Assembly: GCA_036389715.1 (NCBI GenBank)
Contig: DASVWH010000238.1
Location: 1-19,674, forward strand
From: DASVWH01 sp036389715
GTDB taxonomy: Bacteria > Acidobacteriota > Blastocatellia > Pyrinomonadales > Pyrinomonadaceae
Reading direction: 5' to 3'
Length of the DNA: 19,674 nucleotides
Shown one piece after another: positions 6,606 through 13,720 of the stretch; positions within the stretch are counted from its first letter, which is position 1, and every line of letters starts with the position of its first letter. The notes under the pieces are model-generated. The model made no database searches and was not told where the DNA came from. It was given only the letters and a program-made list of their open reading frames with translations. The translations under genes were made by a program, and so were the position numbers.

Positions 6606-7500
6606 TCGCTGACCCGTTCTTATTTTCCGAGCGGCCGCGGATGGCCTTCGCCGTCTGGGCCGCTTGTTGTTTGACGCGGTCCGGCATCCCTTCCGGGCCT
6701 TGAGCGTAACGCTCGACATCGGCCAAATCCTCCGCCTCGCCCGCGAAATAGAGGGCGCGCAACGATTCATAAACGAAGTCCGCGTCGGGCAGGATTTCCA
6801 GGACGGGGTCGCCCGGCGCGACCTTCGCTCCCTGACTGACCTTAATCTTGCCGAGTTTTCCGGGCAGCGGCGCGCGCAGCTCTTCCAAACGGTTCCCCGC
6901 CCCTTCGAGCCGCACGATCAAAGAGCCTTCCCTGACCGTCTCTCCGACGCCGAGAATGCTGTTAATCGTGCCTTCGACCGGCGAGACTAGCTCGTAAGGG
7001 CGCAGCATCGCGCGCAGTTCGGGCCTCCCGCGCGAATCGTTGAAGCGCACGAGCTGGACCGCCGCGTTACGCCGGATAGAGGGCTGCGAATCTTCCAGCA
7101 GCCGCGCCAGCGCCGCATGAAACTCCTCCGACTTATTGTCCTGGCCCATCACCCAGGCCGCCATTCTGCGTATCTCCGTGTTCGGATTCCCGGCGAGCGC
7201 GACGACCTGCGGATACCATCGCTTGACGCTCTCATCGCCCTTCTCGATTCGCCCCTCTATCTGTGCGAGCGCGTTCTGGACGTGGCGCAGGTTCTTGTCG
7301 TCGGAGAGGTACTGGTCCAGCTTTTCGTCGGAGAGCGTGCCGCCGAACCACGTCCCGTACCAGGTAAAGAACGGGACGATGACGAAGAGCAGGGCCAGGA
7401 TGATGAAGGGCCAGGGCGTGCGTCGCCCGGGCGCGGTGGCCGGTCCACCCGGTAGAGCCGTGTTAGATGAGGACGAGCCGTTTGAATTTGTGCCGGTCAT
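6592..7500 (-). CDS. Membrane-anchored HEAT-repeat plus barrel-sandwich (lipoyl/HlyD-like) protein
   Basis: A 302-residue protein at the distal end of the oxidase operon. A Ser/Gly/Pro-rich N-terminus precedes one transmembrane helix (about 30-51, aromatic at its outer end: FFTWYGTWF). HEAT-like helix pairs fill about 96-167. Residues 172-238 form two half-barrels of a biotinyl/lipoyl-type or HlyD-type hybrid motif (SPVEGTINSI...VREGSLIVRLE and APLPGKLGKI...VAPGDPVLEI). The usual modified lysine motif (MKM or DKA) is absent, so it is probably a structural, not prosthetic-group, domain. A final helical pair at about 242-285 again looks HEAT-like. Function unknown; position suggests oxidase assembly or stability (inference). 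The stop overlaps the convergent ferredoxin by 14 bases. Confidence 0.8.
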   Translation of the reverse strand: MTGTNSNGSSSSNTALPGGPATAPGRRTPWPFIILALLFVIVPFFTWYGTWFGGTLSDEKLDQYLSDDKNLRHVQNALAQIEGRIEKGDESVKRWYPQVVALAGNPNTEIRRMAAWVMGQDNKSEEFHAALARLLEDSQPSIRRNAAVQLVRFNDSRGRPELRAMLRPYELVSPVEGTINSILGVGETVREGSLIVRLEGAGNRLEELRAPLPGKLGKIKVSQGAKVAPGDPVLEILPDADFVYESLRALYFAGEAEDLADVERYAQGPEGMPDRVKQQAAQTAKAIRGRSENKNGSAIKQQ

Positions 7501-7536
7501 CGAATCAGCAGCGCAGACGTGATTTTCAATCCGCGC

Positions 7537-7986
7537 CTAGCGCGAAGGATAAATCCTGTACAGGAAGAGATAGACCGCCACGCCCGTGACGGAGACGTAG
7601 AGCCAGACGGGAAGAGTCCAGCGCGCAATCCGCCTGTGCCTGTCGAACTGTTCGCGCAGCCCGCGAAACAGCGTGATGAGCACGAAGGGCACAACCGCTA
7701 TCGCCAGCACAGTGTGCGTCGCCAGGATGACGAAATAGACCGGCCGAATCCAGCCCTCACCTTTGAATTTGGTCGGCCCCTGCCCCAGATAGTAAGCCAG
7801 CAGCGAATGATAGAGCACGTAAGAGATTAAAAAGAGCGAAGAGGTGACGAAGGCTGCGAGCATGCAGGCCCTGTGCGCACGAATCCGGCGGCGACGAATC
7901 AGGATAAAGCCTGCGACGAGCAGGAGACCGCTGATGGAATTCAGGATTGCGTTGACGTGCGGCAGGGTAAAGATAAAATCTGTCAT
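7537..7986 (-). CDS. DUF420 membrane protein, CtaM-like oxidase maturation factor
   Basis: A 149-residue protein with four transmembrane helices and the histidine pattern of DUF420: H10 (LPHVNAILN), H38, H60 (LYHSLL), H91 (ATHTVLA), H117 and the signature RHRRIARWTLPVWLYVSVTG. DUF420 includes CtaM, needed for haem A-containing oxidase activity in Firmicutes; a similar role here is inferred from family and from the operon. The start at 7986 is chosen because TDFIFTLPH is the usual family N-terminus. A GTG at 8043 would add 19 residues overlapping the previous gene. No clear Shine-Dalgarno is present. Confidence 0.88.
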   Translation of the reverse strand: MTDFIFTLPHVNAILNSISGLLLVAGFILIRRRRIRAHRACMLAAFVTSSLFLISYVLYHSLLAYYLGQGPTKFKGEGWIRPVYFVILATHTVLAIAVVPFVLITLFRGLREQFDRHRRIARWTLPVWLYVSVTGVAVYLFLYRIYPSR

Positions 7987-8017
7987 GCTTGAGAAGTAGC
8001 GGGGATTTGCCGGAATC

Positions 8018-8305
8018 TTATTCGTCCCGGTCCCCGGCAACACCCGCCCGCGCGGCCCTCCGGCCCTCCGCCGTCAATGCGTAAAAATCGTTGCCGCGCT
8101 CTTCGAGCAAGCCCTCTTCGACCAGTTGCTCGACCATGTAGAGAACCTCCGTGCGCGCCTCCGTATCGTTGCCGCCCGCCTCGAAAATCTCGTGCAGGTC
8201 GAGCGTCTCCTTCTTCAGCTGCTCGAACATGCCGAGGACCAGGCGGCGCATCCGGCCCGTCTCATCGTGCCGGAGCGCCTCTTCCAGACCGTCGCTACTT
8301 CCCAT
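8018..8305 (-). CDS. Small winged-helix-like protein in the oxidase operon
   Basis: A 95-residue acidic-tailed protein. Residues 18-88 read as helix-helix-helix-hairpin: MRRLVLGMFEQLKK, LDLHEIFE, ARTEVLYMVEQLVEEGLLEE, then NDFYALTAEGRRAA. This is the shape of a winged helix-turn-helix domain with the typical short wing strand and closing TAEGR helix. The ATG at 8305 overlaps the end of the zinc-ribbon gene by 11 bases, so the two are coupled. It could be a DNA-binding regulator or a protein-protein adaptor using the same fold. I do not recognise a named family. Confidence 0.7.
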   Translation of the reverse strand: MGSSDGLEEALRHDETGRMRRLVLGMFEQLKKETLDLHEIFEAGGNDTEARTEVLYMVEQLVEEGLLEERGNDFYALTAEGRRAARAGVAGDRDE

Positions 8306-8513
8306 GCTTCGCCTTCTCCGGCAACGGCTTCTCAGACATCTGCTCGAAGCCGCAGCGCTCGCATTGCCAGAGCGGAAAGACATCCGACGGGTTGGTCCGG
8401 CTCTCGTAGATGGCGCGGTCCGACGGAATTATCTTCCCCCCGCAGACGGGGCACGCACGCCCGCGAACGCTCCTTTTGTTGACCTCCAGGACCAGCTCTT
8501 CATCTTGTGCCAT
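8295..8513 (-). CDS. 72-residue zinc-ribbon protein
   Basis: A short soluble protein with C21PVC24 and C51ERC54, a clear four-cysteine zinc ribbon with 26 residues between knuckles. Some family members bind Zn to contact nucleic acid or protein, and others are simple rubredoxin-like folds; the sequence does not decide. ATG at 8513 has GGAG about 11 bases upstream and lies 17 bases after the preceding gene. Its end overlaps the winged-helix-like gene by 11 bases, implying that the pair is made together. Confidence 0.75.
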   Translation of the reverse strand: MAQDEELVLEVNKRSVRGRACPVCGGKIIPSDRAIYESRTNPSDVFPLWQCERCGFEQMSEKPLPEKAKHGK

Positions 8514-8530
8514 GACGACTTATCTCCCGC

Positions 8531-8809
8531 TCAACGATTTTCCAGCGCCGAACGCGGGCTTGCAGTGTGCCCTGGCTGGCGATACCTGTAGGCCACGATG
8601 AAGATGGCGCAAAAGATCAGGACGGGCGGAATCAGCAGGACGATAATGGCCAGGTTCAGACCGCTGGCGAAGGTCGTGGCGTTGGAAGCGCCCGCCAGGC
8701 TCGCCTTGCACATCGCGCACTGCGCCTCGGCAGGCAGCACGGCTCCGAGCAGCATCAGCAGCAACCCCGTCGTCGCCATTAAAATCTTCATCGCGCGCTT
8801 AAGCATCAT
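8531..8809 (-). CDS. 92-residue exported CxxC mini-protein with one membrane helix
   Basis: Residues 1-29 form a signal peptide ending AEA, so the mature chain would begin Q-C-A-M-C-K with C31 and C34 at its extreme N-terminus. One transmembrane helix follows at about 52-74 (LNLAIIVLLIPPVLIFCAIFIVAY), then a short basic tail. A CxMC pair facing the periplasm next to the oxidase subunits is what a copper- or thiol-handling assembly factor could look like, but that is inference. The start ATG (8809-8807) overlaps the stop of the subunit IV gene (TGATG), with GGAG 5 bases upstream; a second ATG at 8806 is possible. The operon position makes it a likely oxidase accessory. Confidence 0.75.
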   Translation of the reverse strand: MMLKRAMKILMATTGLLLMLLGAVLPAEAQCAMCKASLAGASNATTFASGLNLAIIVLLIPPVLIFCAIFIVAYRYRQPGHTASPRSALENR

Positions 8810-9549
8810 CAATGCTCCGCCGCCGCCGCGGGTTCCGCCACCTGCGTGCTGCTCTCGAACCTGTAGCGCAGCTGCGATGACCGCCTGCTGTCCGGGAAAA
8901 AGACGAAGAGCAGGCAGACGCAGATCACGAGCATCGGAATCAAGGTCAGGACCAGCGTCCTGCGCTCGAACCTGAGGTGCATGAAGTAGGCCATGATGAG
9001 AAACGCCTTGAGCAGCGAGAGCCCGACCAGAATCGTCAACATGAGGACTAGATTGACCTGGAAATAGGCCAGGATGACCTCGACCACCGTCAGCACGAGG
9101 AGTGCGCCCAGGATTGTCAGGAAGAGCTGCGTGCTGCCCTCGAAATGGACAGGCGTATTGTCAACCAGCGCTTCGGCGGCCGGGTCGGCGGCGAACGGAT
9201 TCTTGAGCAGCCCGTTGGCGTGAAGCCACGTCAGCGGGTAGATGATGAAGATTCCGGCCATCAACATGCTGACGGTCGTGAAGAAGAGGCTGTCGGTCGA
9301 AAGAAAGCTCCCGGCCCAGTAAAAGTTCATCACCGCGAGCAGGAAGAAGCCGCCGGACATCAGCAGGCAGACGCCGACGAGCAGCACGTCCTCTTTCCTT
9401 AGCAGGCCCGCCAGCGCGGAGATGCGGCCCCTCTTTGTGCCGCCCTCTGCGGGCGCGTCAACGCCGCCCTGCTGCCTTGCAGCCAGGATGGATGAGTGGC
9501 GAATCAGGTCTTTGACATCTTGCGGTTTTTCGGCATCTGCTGGATTCAT
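8809..9549 (-). CDS. Cytochrome c oxidase subunit IV with extended N-terminal membrane domain
   Basis: A 246-residue protein in two halves. The C-terminal half (from GSTQLFLTILGALL) has three transmembrane helices and the MAYFMHLRFE motif characteristic of bacterial subunit IV. The N-terminal half adds a soluble stretch with a DVKDLIRHSS segment and two further helices (LLVGVCLLMSGGFFLLAVM and FFTTVSMLMAGIFIIYPLTWL). Ordinary bacterial subunit IV is about 100 residues, so this is more than twice normal. The ATG at 9549 is chosen for its GAGGA Shine-Dalgarno at 5 bases; 9570 and 9591 are in-frame alternatives, the latter overlapping the previous gene. Its stop overlaps the next start. Confidence 0.82.
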   Translation of the reverse strand: MNPADAEKPQDVKDLIRHSSILAARQQGGVDAPAEGGTKRGRISALAGLLRKEDVLLVGVCLLMSGGFFLLAVMNFYWAGSFLSTDSLFFTTVSMLMAGIFIIYPLTWLHANGLLKNPFAADPAAEALVDNTPVHFEGSTQLFLTILGALLVLTVVEVILAYFQVNLVLMLTILVGLSLLKAFLIMAYFMHLRFERRTLVLTLIPMLVICVCLLFVFFPDSRRSSQLRYRFESSTQVAEPAAAAEH

Positions 9550-9574
9550 TTGATTCCTCGTCTCATTCATCAGC

Positions 9575-10231
9575 TCAGTGCCCCATGTCAACCGACATCA
9601 GATAAATCAGCGGGAAGACGAACATCCATACGAGATCAACGAAGTGCCAGTAGAGGCCGCTAATCTCCACTTGCTCATGCGTGGTGCGGCGCGCCTTGAG
9701 CGCGACATAGCCCAGGTAGAGCACGCCCGTCAGGACGTGAAACATGTGCAGGCCGGTGAGTCCGAAGAAGGTCGCGCCAAAAAGCGGCGAAGCATTGGGC
9801 CACCGCTCGGCCCACTCGGCCGGGAGAGAGCCGGGCGTCAGGCCCTCCTGAATCAGGTGGTTCCACTCGTAAAGGTGAAGGGCGAGAAAGGTCAGGCCGC
9901 CGAGCATCGTCAGCAGAATCCAGCGCCGAATCCCCTTTCTGTCGCGCCTGGCCGAGGCCGAGACGGCCATCACCATCGTGAAGCTCGATGCCAGCAGGCA
10001 GAGCGTCATCGTGGACGAAAAAAGGATGCTCGGAGAAAACTTGAAGGGGGTCGGCCACTGGTCTGCCGAGGCGCGGACGTAACTGTAGCCTATCAGGAGC
10101 GCGGAGAACGTCAGCGCGTCTGAGACGATGAAGAGCCACATGCCCAGCTTCTTATGGCCGACATCATAGGGCAGCGCCGCCCCGTCCCACTCCGAAGCCA
10201 GCAATCGATCAGCGTGTGCTTCCGTGCTCAA
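9575..10231 (-). CDS. ctaE: Cytochrome c oxidase subunit III (copy 2 in transcription order)
   Basis: A 218-residue, five-helix membrane protein. It shows subunit III features: KLGMWLFIVSDALTFSALL at the first helix, the YEW segment, GLTGLHMFHVLTG and the C-terminal GLYWHFVDLVWMFVF motif. It lacks the two N-terminal helices of the mitochondrial form, as many bacterial subunit III proteins do. It starts with TTG at 10231, supported by a perfect GGAGG six bases upstream that overlaps the preceding gene's stop. It is a paralogue of the immediately upstream gene; the two share the fold but differ over much of their length. Confidence 0.92.
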   Translation of the reverse strand: MSTEAHADRLLASEWDGAALPYDVGHKKLGMWLFIVSDALTFSALLIGYSYVRASADQWPTPFKFSPSILFSSTMTLCLLASSFTMVMAVSASARRDRKGIRRWILLTMLGGLTFLALHLYEWNHLIQEGLTPGSLPAEWAERWPNASPLFGATFFGLTGLHMFHVLTGVLYLGYVALKARRTTHEQVEISGLYWHFVDLVWMFVFPLIYLMSVDMGH

Positions 10232-10234
10232 CTC

Positions 10235-10933
10235 TCACCTCCAAAGGAAAAGGAGTACGAACAAGTAGACCCACAATCCGTCCATGAAATGCCAGTAGAC
10301 GGCCACGGCATCGGCCCCGGCCATCCGCCTCGCGCTCGTTTGCGCGTCCCCGCCCTTGCGCCGCGAGCGCAGCAGGAGGAAATCCAGCGCCAGAATCCCG
10401 CCGAGCAGGTGCAGGCCGTGCACGCCCGTGAAAAGATAGAAGAAGGAGCTGTGCGGGTTGCTCGCCAGGTAAACGCCCTGCGCGACGAGCTGTCGCCAGG
10501 CCAGCAACTGCGTGCCGAGAAACCCGAGGCCGAGCAGCACCGTCAGCAGCAGCCAGCGTTTGTAGGCCGCCGCGCGTCCGGCCTTGAGTCCCCTGCGCGC
10601 CATCTCAAAGGTCAGGCTGCTGGCGATTATCAGGCCCGTACTGACCCAGAGCAGGCGCGGCATGACGAGCGGCTGCCAGTCGTCAGACGAGACTGCGCGG
10701 ACGATGTAGGCGCTCGTCAACGCCGTGAAGAGCATCGCCACGGAGGCGAGCCCGACCCACATGCCCAGACGATAAGTGCCCGGCTCCAGGCCCTCGGGCT
10801 CTCTCTTCTGACCGTCGCCGCCGTGCCCGTTGCCGCGCGGGCTGCCGCCGTTGGGCCCGCCCTTCTTGGGGCCGCCGCCTATCCCTGTCTTCTTCTGCGC
10901 GACGCGCTCAGTGCTTGTGACCGTCGTGGCCAT
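10235..10933 (-). CDS. ctaE: Cytochrome c oxidase subunit III (copy 1 in transcription order)
   Basis: A 232-residue, five-helix protein. A glycine/basic N-terminal tail of about 50 residues (several GGPKKGG-type turns) precedes the helices. Subunit III signatures are YLFTGVHGLHLLGGILAL and VYWHFMDGLWVYLFVLLFLW. The ATG at 10933 has GGGAG eight bases upstream and lies 26 bases inside the end of the subunit I gene, so the two are translationally coupled. Only 3 bases separate it from the second subunit III. The pair may form alternative or heteromeric subunit III positions (inference). Confidence 0.9.
   Translation of the reverse strand: MATTVTSTERVAQKKTGIGGGPKKGGPNGGSPRGNGHGGDGQKREPEGLEPGTYRLGMWVGLASVAMLFTALTSAYIVRAVSSDDWQPLVMPRLLWVSTGLIIASSLTFEMARRGLKAGRAAAYKRWLLLTVLLGLGFLGTQLLAWRQLVAQGVYLASNPHSSFFYLFTGVHGLHLLGGILALDFLLLRSRRKGGDAQTSARRMAGADAVAVYWHFMDGLWVYLFVLLFLWR
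10238..10242 (-). promoter_or_regulatory. Ribosome-binding site fixing the TTG start of subunit III copy 2
   Basis: GGAGG on the minus strand lies six bases before the TTG at 10231 and includes the W-R codons just before the upstream gene's TGA. No ATG or GTG nearby has equal support, so the unusual TTG start is credible. Confidence 0.7.
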
Positions 10934-12779
10934 TACCGCTACTCCCCCCGTGTTCCGCGATGCCGGGTCCGCCCTCTGCGTCCGGCTCCGTCTGCATCAT
11001 GAAATCTTTGGGCGCGCCCGGCACTGCGTACTCGTATGAGCCCCTGTAGACGACGGGCGGGACGCCGAAGAAATTGTCGTGCGGCGGCGGAGAGGTCGTC
11101 GCCCATTCGAGCGTCGTCGCCTCCCAGGGATTATCGCCCGCCTTCTTGCCTTTGAAGAGACTCCAGATGAAGTTGAGCAAGAAAAGCAGTTGGGTGACGG
11201 CCGTGACGAAGACGGCCACCGTGACGAAGAGCACCAGCGGGTGCAGGGTCTTCAGAAACTCGTAAATCTGCTGCCCGCCTTCCTCAAACTGCGCGTAGCG
11301 GCGCGGCATCCCGACGATGCCCATGATGTGCATCGGGATGAAGATCGAATAGACGCCGACGAAAGTTATCCAGAAATGGATTTTGCCCCACGTCTCGTTC
11401 ATCATCCGCCCGAACATCTTCGGGAACCAGAAATAGACCCCGGCGAACATCCCGAAGATGGCCGCCACGCCCATCACCAGGTGAAAATGTCCGAGCACGA
11501 AATAGGTGTCGTGCATCGGCAGGTCGAGCGAAGTCTGGCCGAGCACCAGCCCCGTAATGCCGCCCGCCACGAAGAGCGAGACGAACCCTAAGGCAAAGAG
11601 CATCGGCGTCGTAAAGCGAATGCGCCCGCCCCACAGTGTTCCCAGCCAGTTGAAGGTCTTGACCGCCGAAGGAACGCCGATGGAGAGCGTCAGGACGGAA
11701 AACGCCATCGCCGAGTAGGGGCTCATCCCGCTGATGAACATGTGGTGGCCCCAGACGAAGAAGCCCAGCAGCCCGATGCCGAACATCGCAAAGACCATCG
11801 CCCTGTAGCCGAAGACGGGCTTGCGCGCGAAGGTCGAGAGAATGTGCGAAGTCGCGCCCATGCCCGGCAGGATGGCGATGTAGACCTCCGGGTGGCCGAA
11901 GAACCAGAAGAGGTGCTGCCAGAGAATCGGCGAGCCTCCCTTGTGCGAGACCTGCAACTGGTCGCTGACGACCAGGCCGCCCGGCAGAAAGAAGCTCGTC
12001 CCGGCGTTGCGGTCAAGATAGAGGAGCACGCCCGCCGCGAGCAGCACGGGGAAGGCCAGCAAGGCCAGCACGGCCGTCGTAAACCATGCCCAGCAGGTCA
12101 GCGGCATGCGCATCAAAGACATTCCCTTGGCGCGCAGGTTCAGGAGCGTCGTGATGAAATTGAGCGCGCCCAGCAGCGACCCGACGCAGAAGATGGCGAT
12201 GCTGATGATCCAGAGATTCATCCCGCCGCCCTGCCCGGGGCCCGCGATCTTACCCAGCGCACTCAAGGGCGGATAGGCCGTCCAGCCGCCTATCGGCGCG
12301 CCCCCTTCGACGAAGAAGGCCATCACGAGGACGACGAAGCCGACCAGCGTGACCCAGAAAGAGAGCATGTTGAGCACCGGGAAGGCCATGTCGTCGGCCC
12401 CGATCTGAATCGGCAGAAAGTAGTTGCCAAAGCCGCCCTGCGGTGCTGTCGTCAGGACGAAGAAGACCATCATCGTGCCGTGCATGGTGACGAGCGAGAG
12501 ATAGAATTCCGGCTTCATCACGCCGCCGGGCGCGCCCGCCGGAAAGAGCGTTCCCAGGATGGGCCACTCCGTCCCGGGCCACGTCAGGTTCATCCGCATC
12601 AGCACCGAGAGCATCATCCCGACGAAGACCGCAACTATCGCCAGCAGCAGATACTGAATGCCGATCACTTTGTGATCTATGCTGAAGATATATTTGCGGA
12701 TAAAGCTGGTCGGGGCCGGGTGGCGATGCACCTCTGCGTGCGCCCCGTGCTCCCCGTGTACAGGTTCCACCTCTGCCAT
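10908..12779 (-). CDS. ctaD: Cytochrome c oxidase subunit I, aa3-type (family A1)
   Basis: The 623-residue catalytic subunit reducing O2 to water while pumping protons, in the cytoplasmic membrane. It has about 12 helices. Haem a ligands H100 (TMHGTMM) and H433, haem a3 ligand H431 (LGHFHLV), and CuB ligands H296, H345 and H346 (GHPEVY, WGHHMF) are present. Y300 is at the cross-linked tyrosine position. Proton-channel residues are D129/D130 (GADDMAFP), E298 (HPEV, defining the A1 family) and K374 (SAVKTFNW). The C-terminus has a His/Gly-rich tail (GHDGHKH). ATG 12779 has AGGAG at seven bases. It sits between subunits II and III, and its last 26 bases encode the start of subunit III. Confidence 0.98.
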   Translation of the reverse strand: MAEVEPVHGEHGAHAEVHRHPAPTSFIRKYIFSIDHKVIGIQYLLLAIVAVFVGMMLSVLMRMNLTWPGTEWPILGTLFPAGAPGGVMKPEFYLSLVTMHGTMMVFFVLTTAPQGGFGNYFLPIQIGADDMAFPVLNMLSFWVTLVGFVVLVMAFFVEGGAPIGGWTAYPPLSALGKIAGPGQGGGMNLWIISIAIFCVGSLLGALNFITTLLNLRAKGMSLMRMPLTCWAWFTTAVLALLAFPVLLAAGVLLYLDRNAGTSFFLPGGLVVSDQLQVSHKGGSPILWQHLFWFFGHPEVYIAILPGMGATSHILSTFARKPVFGYRAMVFAMFGIGLLGFFVWGHHMFISGMSPYSAMAFSVLTLSIGVPSAVKTFNWLGTLWGGRIRFTTPMLFALGFVSLFVAGGITGLVLGQTSLDLPMHDTYFVLGHFHLVMGVAAIFGMFAGVYFWFPKMFGRMMNETWGKIHFWITFVGVYSIFIPMHIMGIVGMPRRYAQFEEGGQQIYEFLKTLHPLVLFVTVAVFVTAVTQLLFLLNFIWSLFKGKKAGDNPWEATTLEWATTSPPPHDNFFGVPPVVYRGSYEYAVPGAPKDFMMQTEPDAEGGPGIAEHGGSSGNGHDGHKH

Positions 12780-12817
12780 CTTTCATCTCCTCTACTGGAA
12801 GGATGAACTCATCCGCC

Positions 12818-12857
12818 TAGCCTGTTTCGCGGCCTTCTAGCGTGTTTCGCGGCCTTG
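12818..12857. repeat. 20-bp tandem duplication at the 3' end of the subunit II gene
   Basis: TAGCCTGTTTCGCGGCCTTC (12818-12837) is followed directly by TAGCGTGTTTCGCGGCCTTG (12838-12857), 18 of 20 identical. On the coding strand the copy inside the gene encodes the last residues GRETR and its stop TAG; the second copy is untranslated. It looks like a recent slippage duplication. Confidence 0.7.
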
Positions 12858-13706
12858 CTCGTCGTATGTCTTCCCCACCTCGTACTGGTTGAGCAGCTCT
12901 CCGATGCGGGCCTGGAACTGCGCCTGCGGGAGCGCCGTCAATTCGCGGTGCTGGGCCTCGGGCAAGACCAGCATGAAGCTCTTCATGCGGTAGTGAAACT
13001 GCCCGCACAACTCCGCGCAGGCCAGCTCGTACTTGCCCACCTTCGTCGCCGTGAAATGGGTATTGATGCGCATCCCGGGCACTAAGTCCTGCTTGAACCT
13101 GAGCGGCGGAACCCAGAAGCTGTGCGTCACGTCCTTGGCCCGCAGAATCAGTTCGACCGGACGGTTGACCGGGATGGCCAGCGCCGCGACGGTCGAATCA
13201 TCCTTCGCGTTCGGGTCGGCCACGTCGAGCCCGACGTAGTTCTGTTCGTCGTCCCTGATGAGGGTCGGGTCGGTGCGCCCGAATTTGTTGTCGGCCCCCG
13301 GATAATGAAAGTTCCACTGAAACTGCTGTGCGACGACCTCGACCTGGTAGGAACCGGCGGGCGCTTCCTGGAAGTGCAGTTGCGCCCAGACGCGCTGGCC
13401 CATCACGCCGAGGCCGATGAAGATCAGCGCCGTGATGACCGTCCAGAGCATCTCCAGCTTATTACTGCCGTGTGTATAGAGCGCACGGTCCGCGGACGGG
13501 GTGGCGCGGTATCGCCAGACGACGTACCCGAGCCCGATTTGCGCCAGCGTAAAGGCCACGCCGACCACCACCATCGTGATTAAGAACTGCTGGTCAACCC
13601 GCGGCCCGTGCTCGGAGATGGTCGGCGGCAACCACCAACCACTAAAGAACAGCCCCACCGTGGCAAACGTCAAAAGCCAGATCAGGATAGCCAGAGCGCG
13701 TCCCAT
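12837..13706 (-). CDS. ctaC: Cytochrome c oxidase subunit II (CuA subunit, no fused cytochrome c)
   Basis: A 289-residue protein. Hydrophobic segments at about 5-25, 42-65 and 87-105 are a signal/anchor and two membrane helices. The periplasmic cupredoxin carries the full CuA site: H195 (VTHSFW), C230 and C234 with E232 (CAELC), H238 and M241 (QFHYRM). The aromatic patch QFQWNFHYPG precedes it. The protein ends soon after the copper domain, so there is no C-terminal cytochrome c as in caa3 enzymes. The start at 13706 is chosen for a perfect AGGAGG at 13711-13716. An earlier in-frame ATG at 13778 would translate heptamer-repeat DNA and is rejected. A long hairpin lies right upstream. Confidence 0.96.
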   Translation of the reverse strand: MGRALAILIWLLTFATVGLFFSGWWLPPTISEHGPRVDQQFLITMVVVGVAFTLAQIGLGYVVWRYRATPSADRALYTHGSNKLEMLWTVITALIFIGLGVMGQRVWAQLHFQEAPAGSYQVEVVAQQFQWNFHYPGADNKFGRTDPTLIRDDEQNYVGLDVADPNAKDDSTVAALAIPVNRPVELILRAKDVTHSFWVPPLRFKQDLVPGMRINTHFTATKVGKYELACAELCGQFHYRMKSFMLVLPEAQHRELTALPQAQFQARIGELLNQYEVGKTYDEQGRETR

Positions 13707-13720
13707 CGGACCTCCTCGAA

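Noticed and set aside
11742..12806. 354-codon plus-strand frame opposite subunit I
   Set aside because: Arg/His/Glu-rich shadow of a membrane protein with every metal ligand in place on the other strand.
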